From the NCBI GenBank assembly GCA_964245425.1, contig CAXTMV010000064.1:1-22167 (forward strand): a DNA stretch of 22,167 nt, read 5' to 3'. This document shows positions 6,378 through 14,952 of the stretch, in pieces (position 1 is the first letter of the stretch; every line of letters begins with the position of its first letter). The notes below the pieces were generated by a model. That model did no database searches, had not been told where the DNA came from, and saw nothing but the letters and a program-made list of their open reading frames with translations. A program made the position numbers and the translations under genes. Origin of the DNA: JACMLD01 sp964245425. Lineage in GTDB: Bacteria > Bacteroidota > Bacteroidia > Chitinophagales > Chitinophagaceae.

Positions 6378-7253
6378 ATGAACGGGTACCGTAAAACACT
6401 GATTGGCCTATTGGCATTGTATAGTTGCATTGAAACAGCCTATGCCGGCAATGCAGATACCATTGGCGTTTACAGCAGCGCCATGCACAAGATCGTTAAA
6501 TGCGTGGTTGTTACGCCGGCCGATTATAAAAAATCCGGCAAAACATACCCGGTACTTTACCTGCTTCATGGCTATGCGGGCAATTATGCCAGGTGGCTAA
6601 CGGTGGCGCCCCAGTTAAAAAATAAAGTGGATGAATTGCAGCTCATTATTGTGTGCCCCGATGGCGGGTATGGCAGCTGGTATGTTGACAGTCCCGCAGA
6701 TTCGTCCGTCCGTTACGAAACATTTACCGCTTTTGAACTGGTAAAACATATCGACAGCAGTTATAAGACGATTGCAGACCGGGCCCACCGCGCCATTACC
6801 GGTCTTAGCATGGGCGGCCACGGTGCCCTGTACCTGGCCATCCGCCATAAAAATATTTTCGGGGCGGCGGGCTCTACCAGTGGCCTGGTTGACCTGAGCT
6901 TTTTCCCAAAAGGCATGAACTTTAAGCCGCTTTTTGGCGATACAACCGTCTTAACTGCCAACCTCCAGAAAAATTCTGTTATCAACCTTGTAAACGATCT
7001 CAAAAACAGGGAACTGAGACTGACCATTGATTGTGGTATTTATGATTTCCTGGTGATACCCAACCGGAACCTGCACCAGAAATGGCTGAAGCTGCATATT
7101 GAGCACGATTATGCAGAACGACCAGGCATTCACAATGCCGGCTACTGGCGCAACAGCATCGATTACCAGTTATTGTTTTTCAGGAAATTTTTTGATGAAG
7201 CGGCCAGTACCACGCCTGTACAGAAAAACCAGCGGACGACCGAGGATGAATAA
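6378..7253 (+). CDS. Secreted esterase-family alpha/beta hydrolase (esterase D-like)
   Basis: An alpha/beta hydrolase of the putative esterase family (PF00756; esterase D, feruloyl-esterase and antigen 85-like). With the start at 6378 it has 291 residues and a signal peptide (basic MNGYRK, hydrophobic core, AYA cleavage site near residue 23), so it should be periplasmic or exported. The nucleophile elbow is GLSMGGHGA (Ser144); a likely acid is Asp223 in DCGIYDFL and the histidine is His252 in RPGIHNAGYW. LLHGYAGNYARW near residue 62 supplies the oxyanion region. The frame is open 30 codons further upstream to 6288, but that extension would bury the signal peptide and overlap the SPFH promoter region, so I prefer 6378. 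The substrate is unknown; polysaccharide acyl esters or S-formylglutathione-like thioesters are family possibilities, the former fitting export better. Confidence 0.87.
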   Translation: MNGYRKTLIGLLALYSCIETAYAGNADTIGVYSSAMHKIVKCVVVTPADYKKSGKTYPVLYLLHGYAGNYARWLTVAPQLKNKVDELQLIIVCPDGGYGSWYVDSPADSSVRYETFTAFELVKHIDSSYKTIADRAHRAITGLSMGGHGALYLAIRHKNIFGAAGSTSGLVDLSFFPKGMNFKPLFGDTTVLTANLQKNSVINLVNDLKNRELRLTIDCGIYDFLVIPNRNLHQKWLKLHIEHDYAERPGIHNAGYWRNSIDYQLLFFRKFFDEAASTTPVQKNQRTTEDE

Positions 7254-7300
7254 TGCCTGCGTTTCACCGAAAACAAAAACAGGCGCAGAAAAGCTTCCTG

Positions 7301-8530
7301 TTATTTCAATATATTGCTGCCGGCTTCAATTTTAGCCACATGTGCTTTCAGTTCTTTGTTCATGCTTTTTTTATAGGCCAGGGTGGCGCCTGCTACCAGC
7401 GCATCAATGGCTTCCTCATGCACCAGGTTAATGGTACAGCCGCCAAATCCGCCGCCCATCATACGGGCGCCCAGCACGGCGGGATTGTCCTGAACATGGG
7501 CCACCAGGAAATCAAGTTCGGGACAGCTTACTTCATACAGTTTGCTCAGTCCATAATGGGTTTCATACATCTTCTTTCCGAAGGCAGGCAGATTGCCTGC
7601 GGCCAGGTCTTCGCAGGCGGCCAGCAAACGGCTGTTTTCTTCTACCACGTATTTACAGCGCTGGTAAATCAGCAGATCGTCGCGTAAAATATATTCATCC
7701 AGCATTTCCAGTGTGGCATCGCGCAGGCTTTTCACCTGCGGCAGGTGGCGTTGTATCCAGGCCACCCCCGTTTCGCATTGTTTGCGGCGTACATTGTATT
7801 CAGACGAACCAAGGGAATGCTTTACATTGGTATCCAGTAATAGTATCTTGATGCCGTCCATATTAAAAGGCACGTATTCAAATGCAAGCGAACGGCAATC
7901 GAGCCGCATTACGTGGTTGTGTTTTCCAAACATACTGGCAAACTGGTCCATGATACCACATTGCACACCCACAAATTCATTCTCCGCTTTCTGCGAAAGT
8001 TTTACCAGGGTAAACTTGTCAAAGTCGGCTGAAAAAAGTTCATTCAGGGCCAGGGCTACCGCGCATTCTACCGCGGCAGAAGAAGAAAGCCCTGCACCAA
8101 TGGGAATATCGCCGGTGAGGGCCGCATCGAACCCGGTCACCGGTATACCTGCCAGCAGGAACTGTTCAACAACACCGATGATGTAATTTGGCCAGGACAC
8201 CTGATCAGCTTTCTTCAGCTCCTGGATGGAAGTGGTATAATTTTCCTGCATATCTACTGAATGCAGGTGAATTGCCTGGTCGTTCCGGGGCGTTATGCAG
8301 AGATAAGCAGCTTTATCAATGGCAGCTGGCAACACAAAGCCGTTGTTGTAATCCGTGTGTTCGCCAATCAGGTTGATCCTACCGGGCGAACGGGTTACAA
8401 GGGAGTTTTGTTTTATATATGGCTTAAGGCGGTGCGGCACCGGGTACAAGTAGGGGTCCGCATTAATATCCGGCTGCATGCTTTCGTTATTCATCATTAA
8501 GGAATCGTACTTTATTACCCTTTCGTGCAT
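7301..8530 (-). CDS. galK: Galactokinase (GHMP family)
   Basis: Phosphorylates galactose at C1 with ATP, the first Leloir-pathway step. The signature SPGRINLIGEHTDYNNG is followed by the ATP-binding loop GDIPIGAGLSSSAAVE, the catalytic Asp region VQCGIMDQFASMFGK and the C-terminal GHMP motif ARMMGGGFGGCTI. Length (409 codons as drawn) is slightly above the usual 380-395. The start is uncertain: ATG codons at residues 12, 13 and 18 would all keep the conserved part, and the usual N-terminal galactokinase segment is poorly conserved here. It follows the sucrose genes on the same strand after 130 bases, so it may be transcribed with them. No galT, galE or galM is present in the window. Specificity for another hexose cannot be excluded. 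Confidence 0.93.
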   Translation of the reverse strand: MHERVIKYDSLMMNNESMQPDINADPYLYPVPHRLKPYIKQNSLVTRSPGRINLIGEHTDYNNGFVLPAAIDKAAYLCITPRNDQAIHLHSVDMQENYTTSIQELKKADQVSWPNYIIGVVEQFLLAGIPVTGFDAALTGDIPIGAGLSSSAAVECAVALALNELFSADFDKFTLVKLSQKAENEFVGVQCGIMDQFASMFGKHNHVMRLDCRSLAFEYVPFNMDGIKILLLDTNVKHSLGSSEYNVRRKQCETGVAWIQRHLPQVKSLRDATLEMLDEYILRDDLLIYQRCKYVVEENSRLLAACEDLAAGNLPAFGKKMYETHYGLSKLYEVSCPELDFLVAHVQDNPAVLGARMMGGGFGGCTINLVHEEAIDALVAGATLAYKKSMNKELKAHVAKIEAGSNILK

Positions 8531-8660
8531 AGTTATAAATAAATTTTCAATCCCCGAAGATTAGGCGGTTCAAAATACAATATTGTTGACACTTTTTAGC
8601 AGGCCCGCCGCAAGCCCCGTTCAAAATGCAAAGGTTTGAAACAATTTGAATACATTTTTC

Positions 8661-10607
8661 TTACCGGGGTTCCAGTAACAGGAAGGTATAGGGTTCAATG
8701 ACCAGGCTGGCATGGTCAGGCCCTACGGATAGCAGCTCATTACGCCAGTAATCATACAATTGCGCCGGTGGGTTGCCGTATGCTTTGAACAGGTACCAGG
8801 CAAGATGAACGGTGTTGCCGCTGAAGTTAAACAGGCAGAACAAACGTTTGCCGGGTGCCATGCGCAGGTAGCCTGCAACATGAACATTGTGTGGCGAAAG
8901 CCAGTACAGGTTTTTAAAGTCGCCTACAACGGGCAACTGTTTCCTGATACGAATCAGTTGCCTTGTACCTGAAAATACGGCTTGTTCAACGGTACCCGGC
9001 ACTTCTATTTGTTTATTTCTTTCCCAGTCCATCACCGGCCGGTGCATCCAGCGGTTGTCATAACTTTTTCCGGCATCCTGCAAATAAGAATAATCGTTGG
9101 TATAGCCCAGTTCATCGCCATAAAAGATCATCGGTGTGCCGCCGATGAAGAAGCTATGGGCCTGCATCAGCAGTATTTTATTGACGGCGGTCTGTTTACC
9201 GGCCTCGCTGTTTTCTTCCAGTGCTTTTTCCAATCCGCAAAGCGAAGCCAGCGAACCGCTGATGCGTGCATCCTGCGTTAGCGGGTTCACGGAAAAAAGG
9301 GCACCCCTGGCGGGTGAACCAGGGTAAGTGCCGGAATAGAATTCGGTCAGGAAACGCCGGTGCTGGTAAGGGTTATAACCTGCGTTTTCAATCATATAAT
9401 CATCGTAACCAAGCCCGATGTCATCGTGGCAACGGGTATAGGTAATCCAGGAACTGCCGTAGGGTTTTCGCAATAATTCGTGCTGGGCGGCCAGCATTAC
9501 CCGGGTATCGCCCGTGGCCAGCGCATCCCACTGAAGGGCCATGTGGGTGGCGTTATACGCAAAATCACATTCTTTGGCCGTATACAAGCCATCTCCGAAA
9601 TATTGCATGATCTGGGCCGGGGCCACAATCGCTTCTCCCAGCAGGGCCATACCGGGGGCGGCTATCTGTACGCATTGCTTGATCAGCCGCAGAATGGTAT
9701 GCGCCTTTGGCAGGTTCTGGCAGGTAGTACCCGGCTCTTTCCAGATAAAGGCGGGGGCATCGATCCTTAACACGTCTACACCCAGGTTGGCATAGAATAA
9801 AATATTTTCGAGCATGGCCACCAATACCGCGGGGTTGGTATAGTTGAGATCCCATTGGTAACGGTGAAAAACCGTCATTGCCCATTTACTGCATTCGGGC
9901 ACATAAGTAAAATTGCCCGGCGCCGACTCGGGAAAAATATCGGGCATGGCAGCATCGTATTTATCGGGCAGCTGGCGATCTTTGAACAGGTAAAAAAAAT
10001 CCTGGAAGGCGGCATCGCCTTCTTTGGCTTTTTGCGCCCATGCATGATGGTGAGAGGTATGATTTAGAACAATATCAATCATAAGGAACATATCTTCTTC
10101 CTGCATGCGTTGCCGGAGCGCCTGCAGGTCTTCGATCCTGCCAAAGCGCGCGTCTACTTTCCTGAAATCGGAAACAGCATAGCCCCCGTCGCTCTCGCCT
10201 TCCGGGCTTTCGAATACGGGCATCAGGTGAAGGAAGTTTACACCCAGCTGTTTAAAATAATCGAGTTTGTCTGCCAGGCTGGCCAGGTCACCGCAAAACC
10301 GGTCTACATACAGGCTCATACCTGTCATTTCATTGGTCAGGAACCAATGTGTTTTTGCTTCTTTTGCATCGTCGCGTTGCTTCATTGCTACCGGCCGGTC
10401 TGTATATGCGCTGATAATTGTTTTCAGCAGCTGGCCGAATAACAGCGCCGAGCGCGGATGGCCACCATACAATTCAGTGTACAGGGCGTGGAGGGCGGTG
10501 GCATTGGCAATAAAACGGGTATAGAATAACATATCCCTGCCGCCCATATCAATTCCGCTTTCTTGCAATTCCCTATTGATCTGCTGGTGAAGGCTGTACT
10601 GGTACAA
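8661..10607 (-). CDS. Amylosucrase-type glycoside hydrolase (GH13 subfamily 4)
   Basis: Amylosucrases transfer the glucosyl unit of sucrose to an alpha-1,4-glucan, releasing fructose; close relatives simply hydrolyse sucrose. The 648-residue length equals the family's. The pocket residues described for the Neisseria polysaccharea enzyme are present: Asp140 in ESDGGYAV, His183 in LNHTSHHH, nucleophile Asp283 in VLRIDAPAF, acid/base Glu325 in LLGEAIVAP, His394-Asp395 in TRCHDDIG, and Arg519 in YDNRWMHRP, which pairs with Asp140 to close the sucrose pocket. There is no signal peptide, so it acts in the cytoplasm on imported sucrose. It begins 13 bases after the fructokinase stop codon, with the transporter further upstream. 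Polymer-forming versus hydrolytic activity cannot be decided from sequence. Confidence 0.9.
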   Translation of the reverse strand: MYQYSLHQQINRELQESGIDMGGRDMLFYTRFIANATALHALYTELYGGHPRSALLFGQLLKTIISAYTDRPVAMKQRDDAKEAKTHWFLTNEMTGMSLYVDRFCGDLASLADKLDYFKQLGVNFLHLMPVFESPEGESDGGYAVSDFRKVDARFGRIEDLQALRQRMQEEDMFLMIDIVLNHTSHHHAWAQKAKEGDAAFQDFFYLFKDRQLPDKYDAAMPDIFPESAPGNFTYVPECSKWAMTVFHRYQWDLNYTNPAVLVAMLENILFYANLGVDVLRIDAPAFIWKEPGTTCQNLPKAHTILRLIKQCVQIAAPGMALLGEAIVAPAQIMQYFGDGLYTAKECDFAYNATHMALQWDALATGDTRVMLAAQHELLRKPYGSSWITYTRCHDDIGLGYDDYMIENAGYNPYQHRRFLTEFYSGTYPGSPARGALFSVNPLTQDARISGSLASLCGLEKALEENSEAGKQTAVNKILLMQAHSFFIGGTPMIFYGDELGYTNDYSYLQDAGKSYDNRWMHRPVMDWERNKQIEVPGTVEQAVFSGTRQLIRIRKQLPVVGDFKNLYWLSPHNVHVAGYLRMAPGKRLFCLFNFSGNTVHLAWYLFKAYGNPPAQLYDYWRNELLSVGPDHASLVIEPYTFLLLEPR

Positions 10608-10620
10608 GTGAAATGATTTT

Positions 10621-11574
10621 CTAATTAAAAATCCGGTTGTTCAGGTGTTTAAAAGCTTCCATGGCGCCCATGTACTCGCAGGTGCGTGCGCCGGCCTTAT
10701 TGGCATTGGCTACCACCTGCTGCCATTGCTGTAAAGAAAGCGCGTTGATAGAGGCGAGGGGTTTATTATCGCTCAGTTGATACAGCACGGCGCCTACAAA
10801 AGCATCCCCCGCACCTGTAGTATCTACCGGTATAACCGGGATGCTGGGCACCACTACTGTTTCCTGCTGAAAACCCAATAAGGTACCGTCTTTGCCCAAT
10901 GTAATGGTGAAAACTGCTGTTGTTTTTTCCAACAGGATGGCCGTTGCATCGGCCAACGTTTGCGTACCGGTTATCAGCATCGCTTCTTCATCGCTCAATT
11001 TAAAAAAATGGCAACAGGAAAGAAAGTTCCAGGACTGATCGATAAAAGTTTGTTGCTGGTGCCCGAAAAGCAAATGGCGGTAATTGGGATCGAAGCTGAT
11101 AAAAATATGCTGCTGGATGGCTTTTTGCAAAAGACCCTGGTATGCGGCCTGCAGCGGGCCAGGTAAAAAACCGGTGGCTGATCCAAAATGGATGATAGAC
11201 ACCCCGGTCAGATCGATGGCGTCTACCTCCTGCCGGCTCAGCTGGCCATCGGCCCCGCGGTTAAAGACAAAATCCCTTTCGCCATTTTCCATCAGCGATA
11301 CAAAAGCGAAAGTGGTGAAATAATTATTGTCCTGCAGTATCCAGCGCGTGGATACGCCAAATGCTTCCATTACGCTGATCAGGTGTTTGCCGAAGGGATC
11401 ATTGCCCACTTTGGCGGCCAGTTCTACCGTGCCACCCAATGCAGCAATAGCAGCCGCCACGTTGGTTGGGGCGCCGCCTGGCTTCTTCAAAAAATGATTT
11501 CCGTCAGACAATGCGCTGCCTTTATCAGTGCAGATCATATCTATCAGTGCTTCGCCAATACAAAGTATTTTCAT
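10621..11574 (-). CDS. Fructokinase-like PfkB-family sugar kinase
   Basis: A PfkB/ribokinase-family kinase, most likely converting fructose to fructose-6-phosphate. From the ATG at 11574 it has 317 residues and starts directly with the first family strand, MKILCIGEALIDMI. The substrate motif GGAPTNVA (residues 33-40), the strand FISFDPNYR (158-166) and the ATP/catalytic motif DTTGAGDAF (251-259; catalytic base Asp257) are all present. The frame stays open upstream to 11688, but those 38 codons run through a non-coding hairpin repeat (11593-11696) and have no family similarity, so the shorter start is chosen. Its place between a sucrose-type transporter and amylosucrase makes fructose the natural substrate, since amylosucrase releases fructose. 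Confidence 0.91.
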   Translation of the reverse strand: MKILCIGEALIDMICTDKGSALSDGNHFLKKPGGAPTNVAAAIAALGGTVELAAKVGNDPFGKHLISVMEAFGVSTRWILQDNNYFTTFAFVSLMENGERDFVFNRGADGQLSRQEVDAIDLTGVSIIHFGSATGFLPGPLQAAYQGLLQKAIQQHIFISFDPNYRHLLFGHQQQTFIDQSWNFLSCCHFFKLSDEEAMLITGTQTLADATAILLEKTTAVFTITLGKDGTLLGFQQETVVVPSIPVIPVDTTGAGDAFVGAVLYQLSDNKPLASINALSLQQWQQVVANANKAGARTCEYMGAMEAFKHLNNRIFN

Positions 11575-11592
11575 ACCAGTTACAATTTGAGA

Positions 11593-11696
11593 TGTGATAA
11601 AGGTGGCAAAGGTGCTAATGGCCGCTGCCAGTAAAAATGCATTCATTTCCCGAGCAAAAAGATTATCCCATTTATCACATTGGCACATTAATCACA
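11593..11696. repeat. Word-built inverted repeat between transporter and fructokinase genes
   Basis: The left arm (11593-11622), with TGTGATAAAGGTGGCAAAGG, is imperfectly complementary to the right arm (11667-11696), with ATCACATTGGCACATTAATC. Each arm is a string of variants of the word TGTGATAATGTG. A hairpin with a loop of about 44 bases would form in the transcript between two co-directional genes, where it could attenuate transcription or stabilise an mRNA end. Copy number elsewhere is unknown to me. Confidence 0.5.
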
Positions 11697-11702
11697 GCTT
11701 TC

Positions 11703-13052
11703 TTAATGGCCGCTTAGCGGCATTGGCATGTCATCAGGCATTTCAGCAGGTTTAATGCGCGTAGTTGCCAAAGAGGCCAGCAGTAAAAGCGCTCCTGCAA
11801 AAAGCATTGCATTGTTGGGATTATTACCCAGCAGATGCCGGTAAATAAATCCGAATGAAATGGTTTGTACAATCATCGGCACCACAATCATCATATTTAC
11901 AATGCCCATATAAACGCCATACCGTTCTTTTGGTATACTGTTTACTACCATAATATAAGGTACGCCCATCATGCTTGCCCACGCAATTCCAAAACCAATC
12001 ATGGGTGCAAACAGCCAGTACCTGTTTTCAATGAAAGGAATGATAAACAGGGAAGCCGCCGCCAGTGCCAGGCAGGCTATATGTACATATTTAGCTGTGT
12101 ATTTTCTAGCCAGCCATACCAGGGAAAAAGCCGATAAAAAAGTAACGACATTATAAAAACCATTCACCAGTCCTGTCCACCCTACCGCTTCTTCATAGAA
12201 AGCGGGGTTCCCGGCGGCGGTTGTATGCCAGACCGATTTTGCGATGCTGTGCGATATGAATTGCCAGTAACAAAACATCGCATACCACTGAAACAAATAA
12301 ACCAGGGCCAGCTGCCATAACATTTTTGGCATATCACCAATAGCAGCTGCAATTTCTTTAAACGGTTCTAACCATCCTTTTGGCTGTGAACGCAGCCGGG
12401 CAAGCTCTTCGGTTGTAGGCGGTATCTCGGGGGTTTTTGACACAGACCATACAACAGACGCGATGGAACAGAAAGCGCCAACAAAGAAAGATCCATATAC
12501 CCAGTAAGGAATACCGGTTTTACCGTCGGCCGTCATCGTCTTTCCCGGTATGTTTTTTTGAAACAGGTACAGCGAGATATTGGCAAGCGTAATACCCAGG
12601 CCGGTAAAAAAACTCTGCGTCAGAAATCCGAGTGCGCGTTGTTTGACGGGTAACTTATCGGCAATAAAAGCACGATACGGTTCCATGGCGGTATTATTGG
12701 CGGCATCCAGGATCCATAAGAGACCAACGGCCATCCATAAAGCGCTGCTGAAGGGAAATGCAAATAAACAAAGGCTACAAAAAATGGCGCCAATCAAAAA
12801 AAAGGGCTTGCGCCGGCCCCAGCGGGGATGCCAGGTTTTGTCGCTCAGGGCACCAATCAGCGGTTGAATCAATAAACCGGTCATGGGTCCTGCCAGGTTC
12901 AGCAGCGGCAGCTCTTCCGGCTTTGCATGCAAAAAAGTATAAAGGGGATTGATGGCCGTCTGCTGCAAACCAAAACTGTACTGAATGCCAAAAAAACCGA
13001 CATTCATATTTACAATTTGCCAGAGAGACATGGTTGGCTTGTTCAACAGCAT
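11703..13052 (-). CDS. MFS/GPH-type sugar transporter, probably for sucrose
   Basis: An inner-membrane carrier of 449 residues with about twelve hydrophobic segments, related to the SLC45/plant SUC group of the glycoside-pentoside-hexuronide carriers. Diagnostic features are FGIQYSFGLQQTAINPLY in segment 1, LIGALSDKTW, the cytoplasmic loop RWGRRKPFFLIGAI after segment 2 (compare GRRRPFI of sucrose carriers) and a segment with ANNTAMEPYRAFIADKLP. These carriers import disaccharides with protons. It leads the minus-strand cluster with fructokinase and amylosucrase, so sucrose is the likely cargo. No SusC/SusD outer-membrane pair is present. The ATG at 13031 (MSLWQIVNMN) fits the family start better than 13052; both are in frame. 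Confidence 0.88.
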   Translation of the reverse strand: MLLNKPTMSLWQIVNMNVGFFGIQYSFGLQQTAINPLYTFLHAKPEELPLLNLAGPMTGLLIQPLIGALSDKTWHPRWGRRKPFFLIGAIFCSLCLFAFPFSSALWMAVGLLWILDAANNTAMEPYRAFIADKLPVKQRALGFLTQSFFTGLGITLANISLYLFQKNIPGKTMTADGKTGIPYWVYGSFFVGAFCSIASVVWSVSKTPEIPPTTEELARLRSQPKGWLEPFKEIAAAIGDMPKMLWQLALVYLFQWYAMFCYWQFISHSIAKSVWHTTAAGNPAFYEEAVGWTGLVNGFYNVVTFLSAFSLVWLARKYTAKYVHIACLALAAASLFIIPFIENRYWLFAPMIGFGIAWASMMGVPYIMVVNSIPKERYGVYMGIVNMMIVVPMIVQTISFGFIYRHLLGNNPNNAMLFAGALLLLASLATTRIKPAEMPDDMPMPLSGH

Positions 13053-13059
13053 AGCAGTA

Positions 13060-13150
13060 GTCGTTAGTCAGTAGTTGTCGTTAGTCAATGGTCGATAGTC
13101 TTGAGTCGGCGTGGCCAAAGCCTGCCGACTATAACCCAAAGACTATCGAC
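13060..13150. repeat. Word repeat and hairpin in the divergent transporter/aldehyde dehydrogenase interval
   Basis: GTCGTTAGTCA occurs at 13060-13070 and again at 13077-13087. GTCGATAGTCTT (13091-13102) is complementary to AAGACTATCGAC (13139-13150), and the inner AGTCGGC (13104-13110) to GCCGACT (13124-13130), so a two-segment hairpin can form. It starts only eight bases beyond the transporter start codon, an unusual place for a terminator. It may be a mobile intergenic repeat or part of a control region. Confidence 0.55.
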
Positions 13151-13269
13151 TGATTAAATATAGGTGGAAAATTGCATAACCATAAAATAAGATGCCGGCC
13201 TTGCTGCGTCCACTAACCGTGAAGGATGAACTATGAACTTTTTCTATCTTGCATCTTCAAACAATCGCT

Positions 13270-14799
13270 ATGATCAACGAACTGTTGCAGGCCCTGCAGA
13301 TCCAGCCCGTTAATGAAGGTGTTTCCACCGGCTCCGGCTGGCTACAGACAACTGGTGGAAAACTGGACGCTTACTCACCAGTGGATGGCAGCTGCATTGC
13401 CAGCGTGCACATGGCTGATAAGCAGGCATATGAAACAGTGCTAACCACTGCGCAGAAAGCTTTTGCCGCCTGGCGCCAGTGGCCGGCACCCAAACGGGGC
13501 GATGTGGTAAGACAGATCGGAGAAGCTTTAAGGCAAAAAAAAGAATGGCTGGGCAGGCTGGTGTCTTACGAAATGGGCAAGAGCCTGCAGGAAGGCTATG
13601 GTGAAGTGCAGGAAATGATCGATATCTGCGATTTTGCGGTTGGGCTTTCCCGTCAGTTACACGGGCTCACCATGCACAGCGAGCGGCCGGGCCACCGCAT
13701 GTACGAGCAATACCACCCGCTGGGCATCGTGGGCATTATCTCTGCTTTTAATTTCCCCGTGGCGGTGTGGAGCTGGAACAGCATGCTGTCCTGGGTTTGC
13801 GGCGATGTATGCATCTGGAAGCCAAGCGAAAAAACACCCTTGTGCGCCATCGCCTGCCAGCAGATTACGGCAGCTGTGTTTAAGGCCAACCAGGTGCCGG
13901 AAGGCGTCAGCTGCCTGCTCACCGGCCTGCGCGAGGCAGGCGAATGGATGAGCCATGATACCCGGATACCGCTTCTGTCGGCAACGGGTTCTACCCGGAT
14001 GGGCAAGGCCGTGGGGGCGGCAGTAGGTGCAAGACTGGGCAAGAGCCTGCTTGAACTGGGCGGCAACAATGCCATCATTATTTCTAAAGATGCAGACCTG
14101 GATATGTCGCTGATCGGTTGTGTATTTGGCGCGGTTGGCACCGCCGGCCAACGCTGCACCAGCACCCGGCGCCTGATTATACATGAATCGGTATACGATT
14201 CCTTTAAACAGCGGCTGGTGCAGGCTTATCAGCAACTGAAAATAGGCAACCCGCTGGATGTGCAAAACCATGTAGGGCCGCTGATAGACAAAGCGGCGGT
14301 AGCTATGTACGAGGCGGCCATCGACCAGTGTAAAAAAGAAGGCGGCCATTTTATTGTTGCCGGCAAAGTGCTGTCGGGTGAAGGCTACGAAAGCGGTTGC
14401 TATGTGCAGCCCTGTATAGCAGAAATACAAAATCATTTTCCCGTTGTGCAGCAGGAAACCTTTGCGCCCATTTTATACCTCATGAAATATACCAGCATTG
14501 AGGAGGCCGTGGCCCTGCAGAATGCCGTACCGCAAGGCCTTTCTTCGGCCATCATGACTGTTAACCTGCGCGAAGCGGAATTGTTCTTATCGCAAAACGG
14601 CAGCGACTGCGGCATTGCCAACGTAAATATTGGCACCAGTGGTGCTGAAATAGGCGGCGCCTTTGGCGGTGAAAAAGAAACCGGTGGCGGACGCGAGAGC
14701 GGCAGCGATGCCTGGAAAATATACATGCGCCGGCAAACAAATACCATCAACTATACCGATAAATTGCCCCTGGCCCAGGGTATCCAATTTAATATCTGA
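13270..14799 (+). CDS. ALDH7-family aldehyde dehydrogenase (piperideine-6-carboxylate / aminoadipate semialdehyde type)
   Basis: A 509-residue NAD(P)+-dependent aldehyde dehydrogenase of the antiquitin (ALDH7) group. Catalytic residues: Asn161 in SAFNFP, Lys184 in IWKPSEK, general base Glu262 in LLELGGNN and nucleophile Cys296 in AGQRCTSTRR. The C-terminal FGGEKETGGGRESGSDAWK followed by RRQTNTINY is characteristic of ALDH7, whose known members oxidise alpha-aminoadipic semialdehyde (in equilibrium with piperideine-6-carboxylate) in lysine breakdown; betaine-aldehyde oxidation is also reported for some. The start is ATG 13270; a TTG at 13249 also opens the frame but adds nothing conserved. 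It is transcribed away from the sucrose cluster and has no lysine-pathway neighbour here, so the substrate is assigned by family only. Confidence 0.9.
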   Translation: MINELLQALQIQPVNEGVSTGSGWLQTTGGKLDAYSPVDGSCIASVHMADKQAYETVLTTAQKAFAAWRQWPAPKRGDVVRQIGEALRQKKEWLGRLVSYEMGKSLQEGYGEVQEMIDICDFAVGLSRQLHGLTMHSERPGHRMYEQYHPLGIVGIISAFNFPVAVWSWNSMLSWVCGDVCIWKPSEKTPLCAIACQQITAAVFKANQVPEGVSCLLTGLREAGEWMSHDTRIPLLSATGSTRMGKAVGAAVGARLGKSLLELGGNNAIIISKDADLDMSLIGCVFGAVGTAGQRCTSTRRLIIHESVYDSFKQRLVQAYQQLKIGNPLDVQNHVGPLIDKAAVAMYEAAIDQCKKEGGHFIVAGKVLSGEGYESGCYVQPCIAEIQNHFPVVQQETFAPILYLMKYTSIEEAVALQNAVPQGLSSAIMTVNLREAELFLSQNGSDCGIANVNIGTSGAEIGGAFGGEKETGGGRESGSDAWKIYMRRQTNTINYTDKLPLAQGIQFNI

Positions 14800-14952
14800 T
14801 GGCCAACCTGGTATCGTTTGAAAGGTCGTTCATTTGGGCGGCCCACCTTACTCTTTATTGATCTAAGGGTATATATTGATACCCGCCGGTAAAATAAATA
14901 CCTCAAAAAGCCGTTGATCAGATCTTAATAAAGCGTTATAAATAAATATCCT

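Noticed and set aside
11575..11688. N-terminal extension of fructokinase (38 codons)
   Set aside because: The open frame passes through a non-coding inverted repeat and has no kinase similarity; MKILCIGEALIDMI at 11574 is the family start.
7301..13052. Polysaccharide utilisation locus of the Sus type
   Set aside because: There is no SusC/SusD pair, no surface glycanase and no hybrid two-component or sigma/anti-sigma gene; the genes encode intracellular use of a small sugar.
11593..13150. CRISPR array or transposon ends
   Set aside because: The repeated words are degenerate, without regular spacers, and no cas or transposase gene is nearby.
13657..14436. Minus-strand open frame of 259 codons inside the aldehyde dehydrogenase gene
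   Set aside because: The plus strand has full ALDH7 motifs with catalytic residues; the antisense product has no family features and the composition of a shadow frame.
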